Below are positions 31,747 to 40,059 of a stretch of DNA of 44,895 bases, piece after piece (position 1 is the first letter of the stretch; each line of letters begins with the position of its first letter). The position numbers and the translations under genes were made by a program. Source of the stretch: JBGCDD01 sp045105075 (GTDB lineage: Bacteria > Pseudomonadota > Alphaproteobacteria > Rhodobacterales > Rhodobacteraceae); NCBI GenBank assembly GCA_045105075.1, contig JBGCDD010000103.1:1-44895 (forward strand), read 5' to 3'. Below the pieces are notes generated by a model. The model ran no database searches. It had not been told where the DNA came from and worked only from the letters and a program-made list of their open reading frames with translations.

Positions 31747-32676
31747 GTGGATGTTATTTTGCATATCGGAGCGCATCGCTGCGCCACGACCTCATTTCAG
31801 CATTACCTGAGCGAAAATGAAACGCGTCTGGCCCAAAGCGGTTTGGCGGCCTGGGGCCCGGCACGCACGCGCGGCGGGCTATTTTCCAGCGTTTTGGCGC
31901 CGCCCGGGCCGGTTATGCACCGCCGCGACGTGCGCAAACGGGCGGTTGGACGCGTGCGTATGGCATTGGATCATTGTGCAACCTTGGCTGTGTCGCAACT
32001 TTTGGTGAGCGACGAAAACCTGTTGGGCAGCATTCGCCACAACATGCGCCGCGGGGCGCTTTATGCCGGCGCGGGCGAGCGTGTGGCGCGGTTGGTCGCG
32101 GCTTGTGATGGGCGTGTGCGTGACATTGTGCTCAACATTCGAAGCCCCGAACTCTACTGGGCCTCGGCATTGGGATACGGCGTTGCGCGTGGGTTTTGTG
32201 CGCCTGAAGCGCTTGATGTGACCCGTTTTGCCCAAGCCGGGCGGACCTGGCGCGATGTGATCACCGATATTGCCTGTGCGGCGTCGGGAATACGGTTGCA
32301 TGTTTTGCCGTTTGAGACTTTTGGCAACCGCCCGGATGTGCAATTGCATGTGCTTAGTGGTATCGCTCCGCCGCGCCAGCATGCCCGGACGTGGCAAAAT
32401 GCAACGCCAAAGCTGGCCGCTTTGCGCGCCCTGCCGGGGGCGGAAACACTGCCCTGTGGCGAGGGGCGCTGGATGCCGTTTGATCGCGCACAACGCGCCG
32501 CACTGCGCGAGAGCTATGCAGATGACTTGATGTGGCTGGCGTCGGGCGCCGACGGGCTGGCCACTTTGACCACCGATCCCGAAAAAAACCGGACGGGGAC
32601 CACCCCGCCACAGCCTGACATGACAAGAGGAACACGCAATGACCGACAAGAAGGCCGAATGGCAAACGCGCGCTGA
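31747..32676 (+). CDS. Sulfotransferase-like P-loop protein
   Basis: Predicted protein of about 309 residues. Near the N terminus VILHIGAHRCATTSFQHYL has the form of the PAPS-binding loop of sulfotransferases and related P-loop enzymes (HIGxHRxxTTSFQ), and RDIVLNIRSPELYWAS resembles the second, 3'-phosphate-binding strand. The acceptor is unknown. Start uncertain: GTG at 31747 has GGAG six bases before it and places the P-loop at the usual distance; another in-frame GTG at 31678 would add 23 residues. The 3' end overlaps the methylmalonyl-CoA mutase gene by 38 bases in another frame, so the last dozen residues are probably unconserved. Confidence 0.6.
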   Translation: MDVILHIGAHRCATTSFQHYLSENETRLAQSGLAAWGPARTRGGLFSSVLAPPGPVMHRRDVRKRAVGRVRMALDHCATLAVSQLLVSDENLLGSIRHNMRRGALYAGAGERVARLVAACDGRVRDIVLNIRSPELYWASALGYGVARGFCAPEALDVTRFAQAGRTWRDVITDIACAASGIRLHVLPFETFGNRPDVQLHVLSGIAPPRQHARTWQNATPKLAALRALPGAETLPCGEGRWMPFDRAQRAALRESYADDLMWLASGADGLATLTTDPEKNRTGTTPPQPDMTRGTRNDRQEGRMANAR

Positions 32677-34771
32677 AGGCGAATTGCGGGGCCGCCCGCT
32701 GGACAGCCTGACCTGGAAAACGCTGGAAGGCATCGAGGTACAGCCGCTTTACACGGCGGATGATCTGGAGGGTGTGGCGCATATGGGCTCGCTTCCTGGC
32801 GAAGCGCCGTTCACACGCGGTGTCAAAGCGACAATGTATGCCGGGCGACCTTGGACGATCCGCCAATATGCCGGTTTTTCCACGGCAGAGGAGTCTAACG
32901 CGTTTTACCGTCGCGGGCTGGCGGCGGGGCAACAGGGCGTGTCGGTCGCCTTCGATCTGGCCACCCATCGCGGTTACGACAGTGATCACGAACGGGTTGT
33001 GGGCGATGTCGGCAAAGCTGGCGTGGCCATCGACAGTGTTGAGGATATGAAGATCCTGTTTGACGGCATTCCGCTTGACAAAGTGTCGGTCAGCATGACG
33101 ATGAACGGTGCGGTGATCCCGGTTTTGGCCAGTTTCATCGTCACCGGCGAAGAGCAAGGACACGATAAATCGGTCCTCGCCGGCACCATTCAGAACGATA
33201 TTCTGAAGGAATTCATGGTGCGCAACACCTATATTTACCCGCCCGAACCCAGCATGCGGATCATCGCGGACATCATCGAATACACATCGAACGAGATGCC
33301 GAAATTCAATTCGATCTCGATTTCGGGCTATCACATGCAAGAAGCCGGCGCGAACCTGGTGCAGGAACTGGCCTACACCCTCGCGGATGGGCGTGAATAT
33401 GTGCGTGCCGCCATCGAACGCGGTATGGATGTCGACAAATTGGCCTGGCGACTGTCGTTCTTTTTTGCCATTGGGATGAACTTTTTCATGGAGGCGGCGA
33501 AGCTGCGTGCGGCACGCTTCCTGTGGCACAAGATCATGACCGAATTTGGCGCGAAAAACCCGAAATCGTTGATGTTGCGCACCCATTGTCAGACCAGCGG
33601 CGTCAGCCTGCAAGAACAAGATCCTTACAACAACGTGGTGCGCACCGCTTACGAGGCGATGGCGGCGGCTTTGGGCGGCACGCAGTCGCTGCACACCAAT
33701 GCGCTGGACGAGGCGATTGCGCTGCCCACCGATTTCAGCGCCCGCATTGCGCGCAACACCCAGCTGATTTTGCAGGAAGAAACCGGTGTCACCAATGTGA
33801 TCGATCCGCTGGCGGGCAGCTATTATGTCGAAAAGCTGACCCATGATCTGGCGACTGAGGCGTGGAAGCTGATCGAAGAAGTCGAAGACATGGGCGGCAT
33901 GACCAAGGCGGTGGCCAGCGGTCTGCCCAAACTGCGCATCGAAGAAAGCGCTGCGATGCGGCAGGCGATGATCGACCGGGGCGACGAGGTGATTGTTGGG
34001 GTCAACAAGTACAAACTCGACAAGCAGGATCCAATCGACATTCTGGACATCGACAATGCCGCCGTGCGCGACGCTCAGGTTGCACGGCTGGAAAAAATCC
34101 GCGCCAGCCGCGATGAGGCCGCATGTACCGCCGCCTTGGCCGAGCTGACGCGCCGCGCCGCCGAAGGTGGAAACTTGCTGGAAGGTGCTGTGGAAGCCGC
34201 CCGCGCCCGGGCGAGCGTCGGGGAAATCAGCATGGCGTTGGAAGTCGAATTTGGCCGTCACCGCGCCGAAGTCAAAACGCTGGCCGGGGTTTACGGCGCG
34301 GCCTATGACGGCGATGAAGGCTTTGCCGCCATCCAGGCCTCGGTCGAAGCTTTTGCCGAAGACGAAGGGCGCCGCCCGCGTATGCTGGTGGTGAAAATGG
34401 GTCAGGACGGGCACGACCGTGGTGCCAAAGTGATCGCAACCGCCTTTGCCGATATTGGCTTTGACGTGGATGTTGGTCCGCTGTTTCAAACTCCCGCCGA
34501 GGCCGCGCAGGACGCGGTTGACAACGATGTGCACGTGATTGGCATTTCCAGCCAGGCCGCAGGGCACAAAACCCTTGCTCCTCAGCTGGTTACCGCGCTG
34601 AAGGAGGCTGGTGCCGAGGATATCATCGTGATCTGCGGCGGGGTTATCCCGCACCAGGATTACCAGTTCCTTTATGATCACGGCGTCAAGGCGATCTTTG
34701 GCCCCGGCACCAACATTCCAGAGGCGGCGCAGGATATTTTGCGTCTGATCCGCGATGCCCGGACCGACTGA
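32639..34771 (+). CDS. mcmA: Methylmalonyl-CoA mutase (single-chain, B12-dependent)
   Basis: Isomerises (R)-methylmalonyl-CoA to succinyl-CoA, the last step of propionyl-CoA assimilation. 710 residues, the length of the homodimeric or MCM-large type. TIM-barrel domain with RQYAGFSTAEESNAFYRRGL (substrate tunnel) and SVAFDLATHRGYDSDH; C-terminal cobalamin domain with DGHDRG at 590-595, where His592 is the lower cobalt ligand, and the SSQAAGH and ICGGVIP segments. AGAGGA precedes the ATG, which lies inside the end of the upstream gene. The G-protein chaperone MeaB and methylmalonyl-CoA epimerase are not encoded nearby. Confidence 0.95.
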   Translation: MTDKKAEWQTRAEGELRGRPLDSLTWKTLEGIEVQPLYTADDLEGVAHMGSLPGEAPFTRGVKATMYAGRPWTIRQYAGFSTAEESNAFYRRGLAAGQQGVSVAFDLATHRGYDSDHERVVGDVGKAGVAIDSVEDMKILFDGIPLDKVSVSMTMNGAVIPVLASFIVTGEEQGHDKSVLAGTIQNDILKEFMVRNTYIYPPEPSMRIIADIIEYTSNEMPKFNSISISGYHMQEAGANLVQELAYTLADGREYVRAAIERGMDVDKLAWRLSFFFAIGMNFFMEAAKLRAARFLWHKIMTEFGAKNPKSLMLRTHCQTSGVSLQEQDPYNNVVRTAYEAMAAALGGTQSLHTNALDEAIALPTDFSARIARNTQLILQEETGVTNVIDPLAGSYYVEKLTHDLATEAWKLIEEVEDMGGMTKAVASGLPKLRIEESAAMRQAMIDRGDEVIVGVNKYKLDKQDPIDILDIDNAAVRDAQVARLEKIRASRDEAACTAALAELTRRAAEGGNLLEGAVEAARARASVGEISMALEVEFGRHRAEVKTLAGVYGAAYDGDEGFAAIQASVEAFAEDEGRRPRMLVVKMGQDGHDRGAKVIATAFADIGFDVDVGPLFQTPAEAAQDAVDNDVHVIGISSQAAGHKTLAPQLVTALKEAGAEDIIVICGGVIPHQDYQFLYDHGVKAIFGPGTNIPEAAQDILRLIRDARTD

Positions 34772-34774
34772 GGG

Positions 34775-35197
34775 ATGGTGAACGCGATTGCGTTGGGCGC
34801 GGCCGGGTTTTGGTCTGTTGCGTTGATTTGGGGCACGCAATCGCTTGGGTTGCCGTTCTTGCCGGCTCCGATTGCGCTGCCTGGTGCGTTTATGGCGCCG
34901 GGGCTTGTGCTGGCGGCGATGGTCGCGCGCTGTTGGGCCTCGGATCACGCAACTGACCGGGACGTTTTGCGCAACACCATAACGCAGGCGGTGCTGGCGT
35001 TTTTGATCTGGCCTTTCGTTGCGTTAACGCTGGGGGGGGCCATAACAGTTGTCATGGGATTTGCCTTTGCGCTGTCTTGCGCGATCTACTGGCTGGGCGC
35101 GCATGTGGGCGCGCCGTTGCGTCAGTTTGGCTTTGCGGCCACATTTTTCACCACTGTGCTGGCGGCGGTTTGGTCGGTTGTGGCGTGGATGGGTTAG
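34775..35197 (+). CDS. Small membrane protein following the mutase gene
   Basis: 140 residues with four predicted membrane helices (about 5-22, 33-50, 68-95, 118-138). No recognisable family motif. It starts three bases after the mutase stop, with a GAGGG-like site directly before the ATG, so it is co-transcribed with mcmA. Function unknown. Confidence 0.72.
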   Translation: MVNAIALGAAGFWSVALIWGTQSLGLPFLPAPIALPGAFMAPGLVLAAMVARCWASDHATDRDVLRNTITQAVLAFLIWPFVALTLGGAITVVMGFAFALSCAIYWLGAHVGAPLRQFGFAATFFTTVLAAVWSVVAWMG

Positions 35198-35230
35198 ACG
35201 CGGTATGACGAGGCGCATCTGGAGGCACGT

Positions 35231-35842
35231 ATGAAACTGGACCATATTGCCATTACCGGCGAAACGCTGGAGGCGGCGCGCGACGCGGTTGAAACCGCGC
35301 TGGGAGTTGCGTTGCAAAAAGGGGGGCAGCACGATGTGTTTGGCACCCATAACGCGTTGTTGGGATTGGCCGACGGGCTGTATCTTGAGGCGATTGCGAT
35401 CAACCCGGATGCTCCTGATCCCGGACGCGCGCGCTGGTTTGATCTGGATCGTTTTGCCGGCGCGCCGCGCTTGACAAATTGGATTTGCCAGACCCCGGAT
35501 CTGGTGCAAACGCTGGATCAATTGCCATTTTCCGCCGGCGATCCCGTGGCTTTGACACGCGGTGATCTTGGTTGGAAAATGGCCGTGCCGGACAGCGGAA
35601 TCCTGCCCTTTGACAACTTGCACCCGGCCTTGATCCAATGGACCGCCGGCGCGCACCCCGCGACCCGGCTGGCGCCGTCGGGCTGTGCGTTGCGCCGTTT
35701 GGTGATCTCCCATCCCGAGGCGCAACAGCTGCAACAGGCGCTGTTTGATCACCTGAGCGACCCACGCGTGGTTCTGGAAACCGGCGAACCAAATCTGCTG
35801 GCCGAGATTGAAACACCGCACGGGCTGCGCCATCTGTCATGA
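35231..35842 (+). CDS. VOC-superfamily protein, Glyoxalase_3 (PF13468) type
   Basis: 203 residues. The N-terminal beta-alpha-beta unit (KLDHIAITGETLEAARDAVETALG) followed by GGQHDVFGTHNALLGLADGLYLEAIAI matches the glyoxalase-like PF13468 pattern, with a second module to the C terminus. Members are uncharacterised metal-dependent or metal-free VOC proteins. It lies near mcmA, but the motif is not that of methylmalonyl-CoA epimerase. GGAGG precedes the ATG. Its stop overlaps the next start (ATGA). Confidence 0.8.
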   Translation: MKLDHIAITGETLEAARDAVETALGVALQKGGQHDVFGTHNALLGLADGLYLEAIAINPDAPDPGRARWFDLDRFAGAPRLTNWICQTPDLVQTLDQLPFSAGDPVALTRGDLGWKMAVPDSGILPFDNLHPALIQWTAGAHPATRLAPSGCALRRLVISHPEAQQLQQALFDHLSDPRVVLETGEPNLLAEIETPHGLRHLS

Positions 35843-36348
35843 TTTTACGGGCGGCAAAACCAGATGATAGCGTCGAAATCTGCGCCATTCAAAACGCGAT
35901 GATCCAAAACACCGAGGCGACGTTTACCACCCAACTGCGCGACGCCGACAGTTTCGTGGCTGATATCACGGCCCGTGGCGACGCGTTTCAAGTGGCTGAA
36001 AGCAATGAAAAAATAATTGGTTTTGCCAGTTATGGTCCGTTTCGCGGTGGGCCGGGCTATGCCCATACCCGCGAGCATTCGGTGCAAATCGCAGATCAGG
36101 CGCGCGGGCAGGGCGTGGGCTCGGCGCTGATGGAACGGCTGGAACAGGTGGCGCGTGACAGCGGTGTGCACGTTTTGGTGGCCGGAATAAGCAGCGCCAA
36201 CCCAGCCAGCATTCGCTTTCACTCTCGTTTGGGTTTTACAGTGGTCGCCACCATGCCCGAGGTGGGGCGCAAAAACGGGAAATGGCTTGACCTGATCTTG
36301 ATGCAAAAACGCCTGATCACGCCTGACAGCGCCGCGCCAATCGGCTAG
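35839..36348 (+). CDS. GNAT-family N-acetyltransferase (phosphinothricin acetyltransferase-like)
   Basis: 169 residues. Acetyl-CoA-binding core: QIADQARGQGVGSALMERL (the R/Q-x-x-G-x-G/A loop) followed by VLVAGISSANPASIRFHSRLGF, the motif that marks the Pat/YncA subgroup, which acetylates phosphinothricin, methionine derivatives or related amino acids. The true substrate is unknown. ATG overlaps the stop of the VOC gene. Confidence 0.85.
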   Translation: MILRAAKPDDSVEICAIQNAMIQNTEATFTTQLRDADSFVADITARGDAFQVAESNEKIIGFASYGPFRGGPGYAHTREHSVQIADQARGQGVGSALMERLEQVARDSGVHVLVAGISSANPASIRFHSRLGFTVVATMPEVGRKNGKWLDLILMQKRLITPDSAAPIG

Positions 36349-36351
36349 ACA
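36323..36351 (+). promoter_or_regulatory. Possible promoter of the TerB/J-domain gene, leaderless type
   Basis: CTGACA (36323-36328), 17 bases, TAGACA (36346-36351), then seven bases to the ATG at 36359; no ribosome-binding site. The -35 box lies in the 3' end of the acetyltransferase gene. Confidence 0.4.
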
Positions 36352-36358
36352 TGCGCCC

Positions 36359-37039
36359 ATGTCGATCTGGAGCCGCATCACCGACGCGTTGGCCGCATTG
36401 CGACAGGGCGAGGGCCTTGGGGCGGTGTTTGAGCAGTTGCGCACGCCGCCCGAGCGCAGCGTGGCCTTTACCATTGCCGTAATCGCGCTGGGGGCCAAGA
36501 TGGCCAAGGCCGATGGCCAAGTGACCCGCGATGAGGTCACAGCTTTTCGCGATGTGTTCCAGATTGCACGCGCAGATGAGGCCAACGCCGCGCGGGTGTT
36601 CAATTTGGCGCGCACCGATGTTGCGGGCTATGACGACTATGCGCGCTCGATCACGCGGATGTTTTCCGATGACCGCCAAACCCTCAGCGATCTGATGGAG
36701 GGGCTGTTTCACATCGCGATGGCCGATGGGTTTTATCACCCTAACGAAGACCGTTTCCTGGAAAATGTGGCCGAGATTTTTGGCTTGCCAGATTCCGAGT
36801 TTCGCGGGCTGCGGGCGCGATTTGTGCCGGACGCGAAACCCGATCCTTATTCGATCCTGGGTGTGACGCCCGACATGTCGGTCGAAGACATCCGGCAGGC
36901 TTGGCGTCGCTTGGTGCGCGAAACCCATCCCGATGCGATGATGGCGCGTGGAGTGCCCGAAGAAGCAATCCGGCTGGCCGAGAAACGCATGATCGACATC
37001 AACCGCGCCTGGGATGACATCAACGGGGCGCGCCTTTGA
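36359..37039 (+). CDS. TerB-like/J-domain (DjlA-type) co-chaperone
   Basis: 226 residues. N-terminal TerB-like all-helical domain (about 30-150, KMAKADGQVTRDEVTAFRDVF and HIAMADGFYHPNEDRFL are its metal-site-like repeats) and a C-terminal J domain (about 160-226) with the HPD motif at 190-192, which stimulates Hsp70 ATPase. Unlike E. coli DjlA, no N-terminal membrane helix is evident, so it should be cytosolic. Its stop overlaps the ATG of the next gene (TGATG). Confidence 0.85.
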   Translation: MSIWSRITDALAALRQGEGLGAVFEQLRTPPERSVAFTIAVIALGAKMAKADGQVTRDEVTAFRDVFQIARADEANAARVFNLARTDVAGYDDYARSITRMFSDDRQTLSDLMEGLFHIAMADGFYHPNEDRFLENVAEIFGLPDSEFRGLRARFVPDAKPDPYSILGVTPDMSVEDIRQAWRRLVRETHPDAMMARGVPEEAIRLAEKRMIDINRAWDDINGARL

Positions 37040-38031
37040 TGCGTCTGGTCAGCTACAATGTTGAGTGGTTCGCGCAGCTTTTTGACGCGCAAAACCAGTT
37101 GATCAGGGATGATGGCTGGTCGGGGCGGCGCGATGTGACCCGGCAACGCCAGCTTGAGGCTTTGGGCACAGTGTTCACAGCGCTTGATGCCGACGCGGTG
37201 ATGGTGATTGAGGCGCCCGATACTGGGCGCACGCAAAGCACTGTGACCGCGCTTGAGCGATTCGCCGATCTGTTCCAGCTGCGCGCACGCCGTGCGGTGA
37301 TGGGATTTGCCAATGACACGCAGCAAGAAATCGCGCTGCTTTTTGACCCTGATCGCCTTAGCGCGGTGCATGCCCCTCAGCACAGTCCGGGCGCGCCGCG
37401 ATTTGATGAGAGTTTTCATATCGATCTTGATGTGGATTCCACCCGTGACAAAGTGCGGTTTTCCAAGCCTCCGCTCGAGCTGGATGTGACCACCAAATCG
37501 GGGCAAAAACTGCATCTGATCGGCGCGCATCTCAAATCAAAGGCGCCGCATGGTGCGCGCAATGATGCCGCGGTGATGCGGATTTCCATTGCCAATCGGC
37601 GCAAGCAACTGGCCCAGGCAATCTGGTTGCGGGCCCGGCTTGAATCGCATCTGAACGCCGATACCCCGTTGATTTTGATGGGAGATTTGAACGACGGGCC
37701 AGGATTGGATGAATATGAACATCTGTTCGGGCGCTCGTCGGTTGAAATTGTACTGGGCGATGATCTGTTTGACCCCCATGCCCGCCACGCGCTTTTGCGC
37801 CGTTTGGGCGCGGCGGCGACCACCGCGCGTTTCAAGGTGCACGGCGAGGAACGCTATCTTCAGGCCCTGTTGGATTACATTATGATCTCGCCCGATCTGC
37901 GCCAAAACACCCCGGTCTGGCGCATCTGGCATCCCTTTGATGACGCGCGCTGTTGGACCATGCCAGAACTGCGCGATGCGCTGCTGGATGCGTCTGATCA
38001 TTTTCCGGTCAGCCTTGATTTGGACATCTGA
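37039..38031 (+). CDS. Endonuclease/exonuclease/phosphatase-family protein
   Basis: 330 residues of the EEP (DNase I-like) fold. Catalytic landmarks: N7 and E9 in SYNVEW, LIGAHLKSK (central His), LILMGDLNDGPG (Asp and Asn) and SDHFPVSLDL with D320 and H321 at the end. The substrate could be DNA, a sugar phosphate or a nucleotide; no targeting signal is present. ATG at 37039 was chosen over a TTG three bases earlier; it overlaps the stop of the J-domain gene. Confidence 0.85.
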   Translation: MRLVSYNVEWFAQLFDAQNQLIRDDGWSGRRDVTRQRQLEALGTVFTALDADAVMVIEAPDTGRTQSTVTALERFADLFQLRARRAVMGFANDTQQEIALLFDPDRLSAVHAPQHSPGAPRFDESFHIDLDVDSTRDKVRFSKPPLELDVTTKSGQKLHLIGAHLKSKAPHGARNDAAVMRISIANRRKQLAQAIWLRARLESHLNADTPLILMGDLNDGPGLDEYEHLFGRSSVEIVLGDDLFDPHARHALLRRLGAAATTARFKVHGEERYLQALLDYIMISPDLRQNTPVWRIWHPFDDARCWTMPELRDALLDASDHFPVSLDLDI

Positions 38032-38034
38032 CCC

Positions 38035-38063
38035 TTAACGCGGCGCCCCGGCTGCCCTATATA
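38035..38063 (+). promoter_or_regulatory. Promoter giving a probably leaderless mRNA
   Basis: TTAACG (38035-38040), 17 bases, TATATA (38058-38063), six bases, then the ATG at 38070 without any ribosome-binding site. The predicted start of transcription is the A of the ATG. Confidence 0.5.
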
Positions 38064-38069
38064 GATCGT

Positions 38070-38444
38070 ATGAAACATGCCATTGCCCTAAGTGCCCTTT
38101 TGCTGATCTCGCCACCGGTCCACGCCCAGGATCAAGACGGCAAGTCCCTGATGGAACAGGGCATGCAGCTGTTTTTTGAGGGGTTGCGTGAAGAAGTGTC
38201 GCCGACGTTGCGTGATCTGCGCGGCCTGAGCGAGCAATACGGTCCCGCCCTGCGCGGCTTTCTCAGCGAGATGGGGCCGGCCTTCGCGGAAATGTTGGAT
38301 GAGGTGAAGGATTGGACCCGCTATCACCCGCCCGAAATCCTGTCCAACGGTGACATTCTGATCCGTCGCAAAACAGCGCCCGACACGGCGCCCAACGTGC
38401 CGGGACCGGAAACGCCGGCGCCGTCCGGGCCGACAGATATCTAG
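38070..38444 (+). CDS. Secreted uncharacterised 124-residue protein
   Basis: Signal peptide 1-19 (MKHAIALSALLLISPPVHA, cleavage before QDQ). The mature part is helical and acidic (SLMEQGMQLFFEGLREEVSPTLRDL, EMGPAFAEMLDEVKDW), contains YHPPEILSNGDILIRRK, and ends in a Pro-rich tail. Homologues in Rhodobacterales are, as I recall, often mislabelled AAA ATPase; no Walker motif is present. Periplasmic, function unknown. The stop overlaps the stop of the convergent ppx gene by four bases. Confidence 0.75.
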   Translation: MKHAIALSALLLISPPVHAQDQDGKSLMEQGMQLFFEGLREEVSPTLRDLRGLSEQYGPALRGFLSEMGPAFAEMLDEVKDWTRYHPPEILSNGDILIRRKTAPDTAPNVPGPETPAPSGPTDI

Positions 38445-39991
38445 GGCTTTTTTGTGGTTTTGACGTTGACGTTGGCGTCAAGGGCCTGGGCAAGCGACAT
38501 GAAACGCGCTTCGGCGACCTCACCGTATAGCGGATAGGCGGCAGGCGTAAGCAACAGATCGAGCTGTTTTTTCTTGGGAAACCAGCGCAAAGTGCCCATT
38601 TGGGCGTCTTTTTGCATCCACAGCATGGCTCCGAACCGCAGCGCTTTGCCCAGTACCTCGGCCTGGTGCTGGCTTTTGTCATCCAGCAGATCATAAAGCG
38701 CCTCAAATGCGGTGCCTTCGCGTTTGTTGCGATAACGGTGCAGCAGAGCCAGGCCCAAAAACACCCGTTCAGAGTGTTTCAGCCCGCCCAGATTGGCGCG
38801 CGTGGCGTTGTCAAAACACACTTCGGCGCGGTAATCGGGATGCGCGCGCCAGAGGACACAGTCAAACAGAAAGGCCGCCTTGATCAGACGTTTTTGCGTC
38901 TCGGGCGCGGATTTGAACAGCGGCATGACAAAGTTGAAAAGGGTTTTGCCAAAGCCGGGCAGGCGGGCATCCTTGGCTTCGGCAAAGCGACAGGCCTCGA
39001 TCAGCGGGTCACGGTCACGCAGCCGTTGCGGCATTTGCTCATAAAGCATGCCCTCGCGGATGCCATAGCTGGACACGGCGATGTCCTTGGGTTTGAAGGT
39101 GCGCACCAGCCGTTCCAGCACGTCCGCAGCAATCGGCACCAAGGCCATGCGCGCACTTGAAATCCCGCAATCAGATCGCAACTGCTCCAGATCGCGGCTT
39201 TGGATATAGCGCAGGGTTTCGCGCACGCTGGTGGCGGTCATGCGGTATTCGTGCAGCACTTTCAAAGGGTAACCCCGCCGCTGCATGTCGATGCGCGCAA
39301 TCGCGCGCCAGCTGCCGCCGACCAGAAACAGGCGGTCGCGCTGCGGCCCCATGGTTTTGGACAGGCCCTGAATGGTTTCCTTGATATGCGCGCGTCGCCC
39401 ATTTCGCCCGCCTTTCAGCCCGGTCAGCTTTAGCGGGCCCAGTTGCGAAGACACGCGTTTGCCAACGCGCCCGTCCTGAATTTCGGCCAGCTCCATCGAC
39501 GAGCCGCCAATATCACACACCAAACCATAGGATCCGGGCCAGCCCAAAAGCACACCCTGGGCGGACAGGCGGGCCTCTTCGTTGCCATCGATCACCCAGA
39601 TGCGCAGCCCGGTTTCGCGCAACACGTCGTCGCGAAAATCCGGCCCATCGCGGGCATCGCGCACCGCAGCGGTGGCCACAGCGGTCAGAGGCGGCAGTCC
39701 CATACCCTTGGCCAGATATTGGAACCGTTTCAGGGCCGCCAGCGCCCGGGCGCGCCCGCTGGGGTTCAGATGGCCGGTTTCAGACAGGCCTGCGCCCAAC
39801 GCGCACATGATCTTTTCGTTGTAAAAATACGCAGGCGATCGCGCCGCGCCGTCAAACACCACCAAGCGCACCGAGTTTGACCCGATGTCGACCACGCCGA
39901 CCCGTGACAGGGCGCGCGCACTTGGGTCATCAAACAGCGGTCGACCAAAGGGCGACCAGTCTGCGGGGGCCGCATCAGCTTGCACAGTCAT
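38441..39991 (-). CDS. ppx: Ppx/GppA-family exopolyphosphatase
   Basis: 516 residues of the sugar-kinase/actin-like ASKHA fold that shortens polyphosphate (or hydrolyses pppGpp). Phosphate loops: DIGSNSVRLVVFDG at 35-48 and DIGGSSMELAEI in the middle, which are the two ATPase-type motifs. The C-terminal part is the helical HD-like region of longer alphaproteobacterial Ppx proteins. It follows ppk1 by 68 bases on the same strand: synthesis and breakdown of polyphosphate are in one unit. Confidence 0.92.
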   Translation of the reverse strand: MTVQADAAPADWSPFGRPLFDDPSARALSRVGVVDIGSNSVRLVVFDGAARSPAYFYNEKIMCALGAGLSETGHLNPSGRARALAALKRFQYLAKGMGLPPLTAVATAAVRDARDGPDFRDDVLRETGLRIWVIDGNEEARLSAQGVLLGWPGSYGLVCDIGGSSMELAEIQDGRVGKRVSSQLGPLKLTGLKGGRNGRRAHIKETIQGLSKTMGPQRDRLFLVGGSWRAIARIDMQRRGYPLKVLHEYRMTATSVRETLRYIQSRDLEQLRSDCGISSARMALVPIAADVLERLVRTFKPKDIAVSSYGIREGMLYEQMPQRLRDRDPLIEACRFAEAKDARLPGFGKTLFNFVMPLFKSAPETQKRLIKAAFLFDCVLWRAHPDYRAEVCFDNATRANLGGLKHSERVFLGLALLHRYRNKREGTAFEALYDLLDDKSQHQAEVLGKALRFGAMLWMQKDAQMGTLRWFPKKKQLDLLLTPAAYPLYGEVAEARFMSLAQALDANVNVKTTKKP

Positions 39992-40059
39992 GTTTCCCCC
40001 CGGATTGCGTGGCGCGTTTCTAGCGCGCGGTGCAGAGATCGGTCAATCACGTGACTGTG

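Noticed and set aside
35231..35842. VOC protein as the missing methylmalonyl-CoA epimerase
   Set aside because: The GGxH...GTHNALL...YLEAIAI pattern is that of Glyoxalase_3, and the protein is longer than the 130-150 residues usual for the epimerase.
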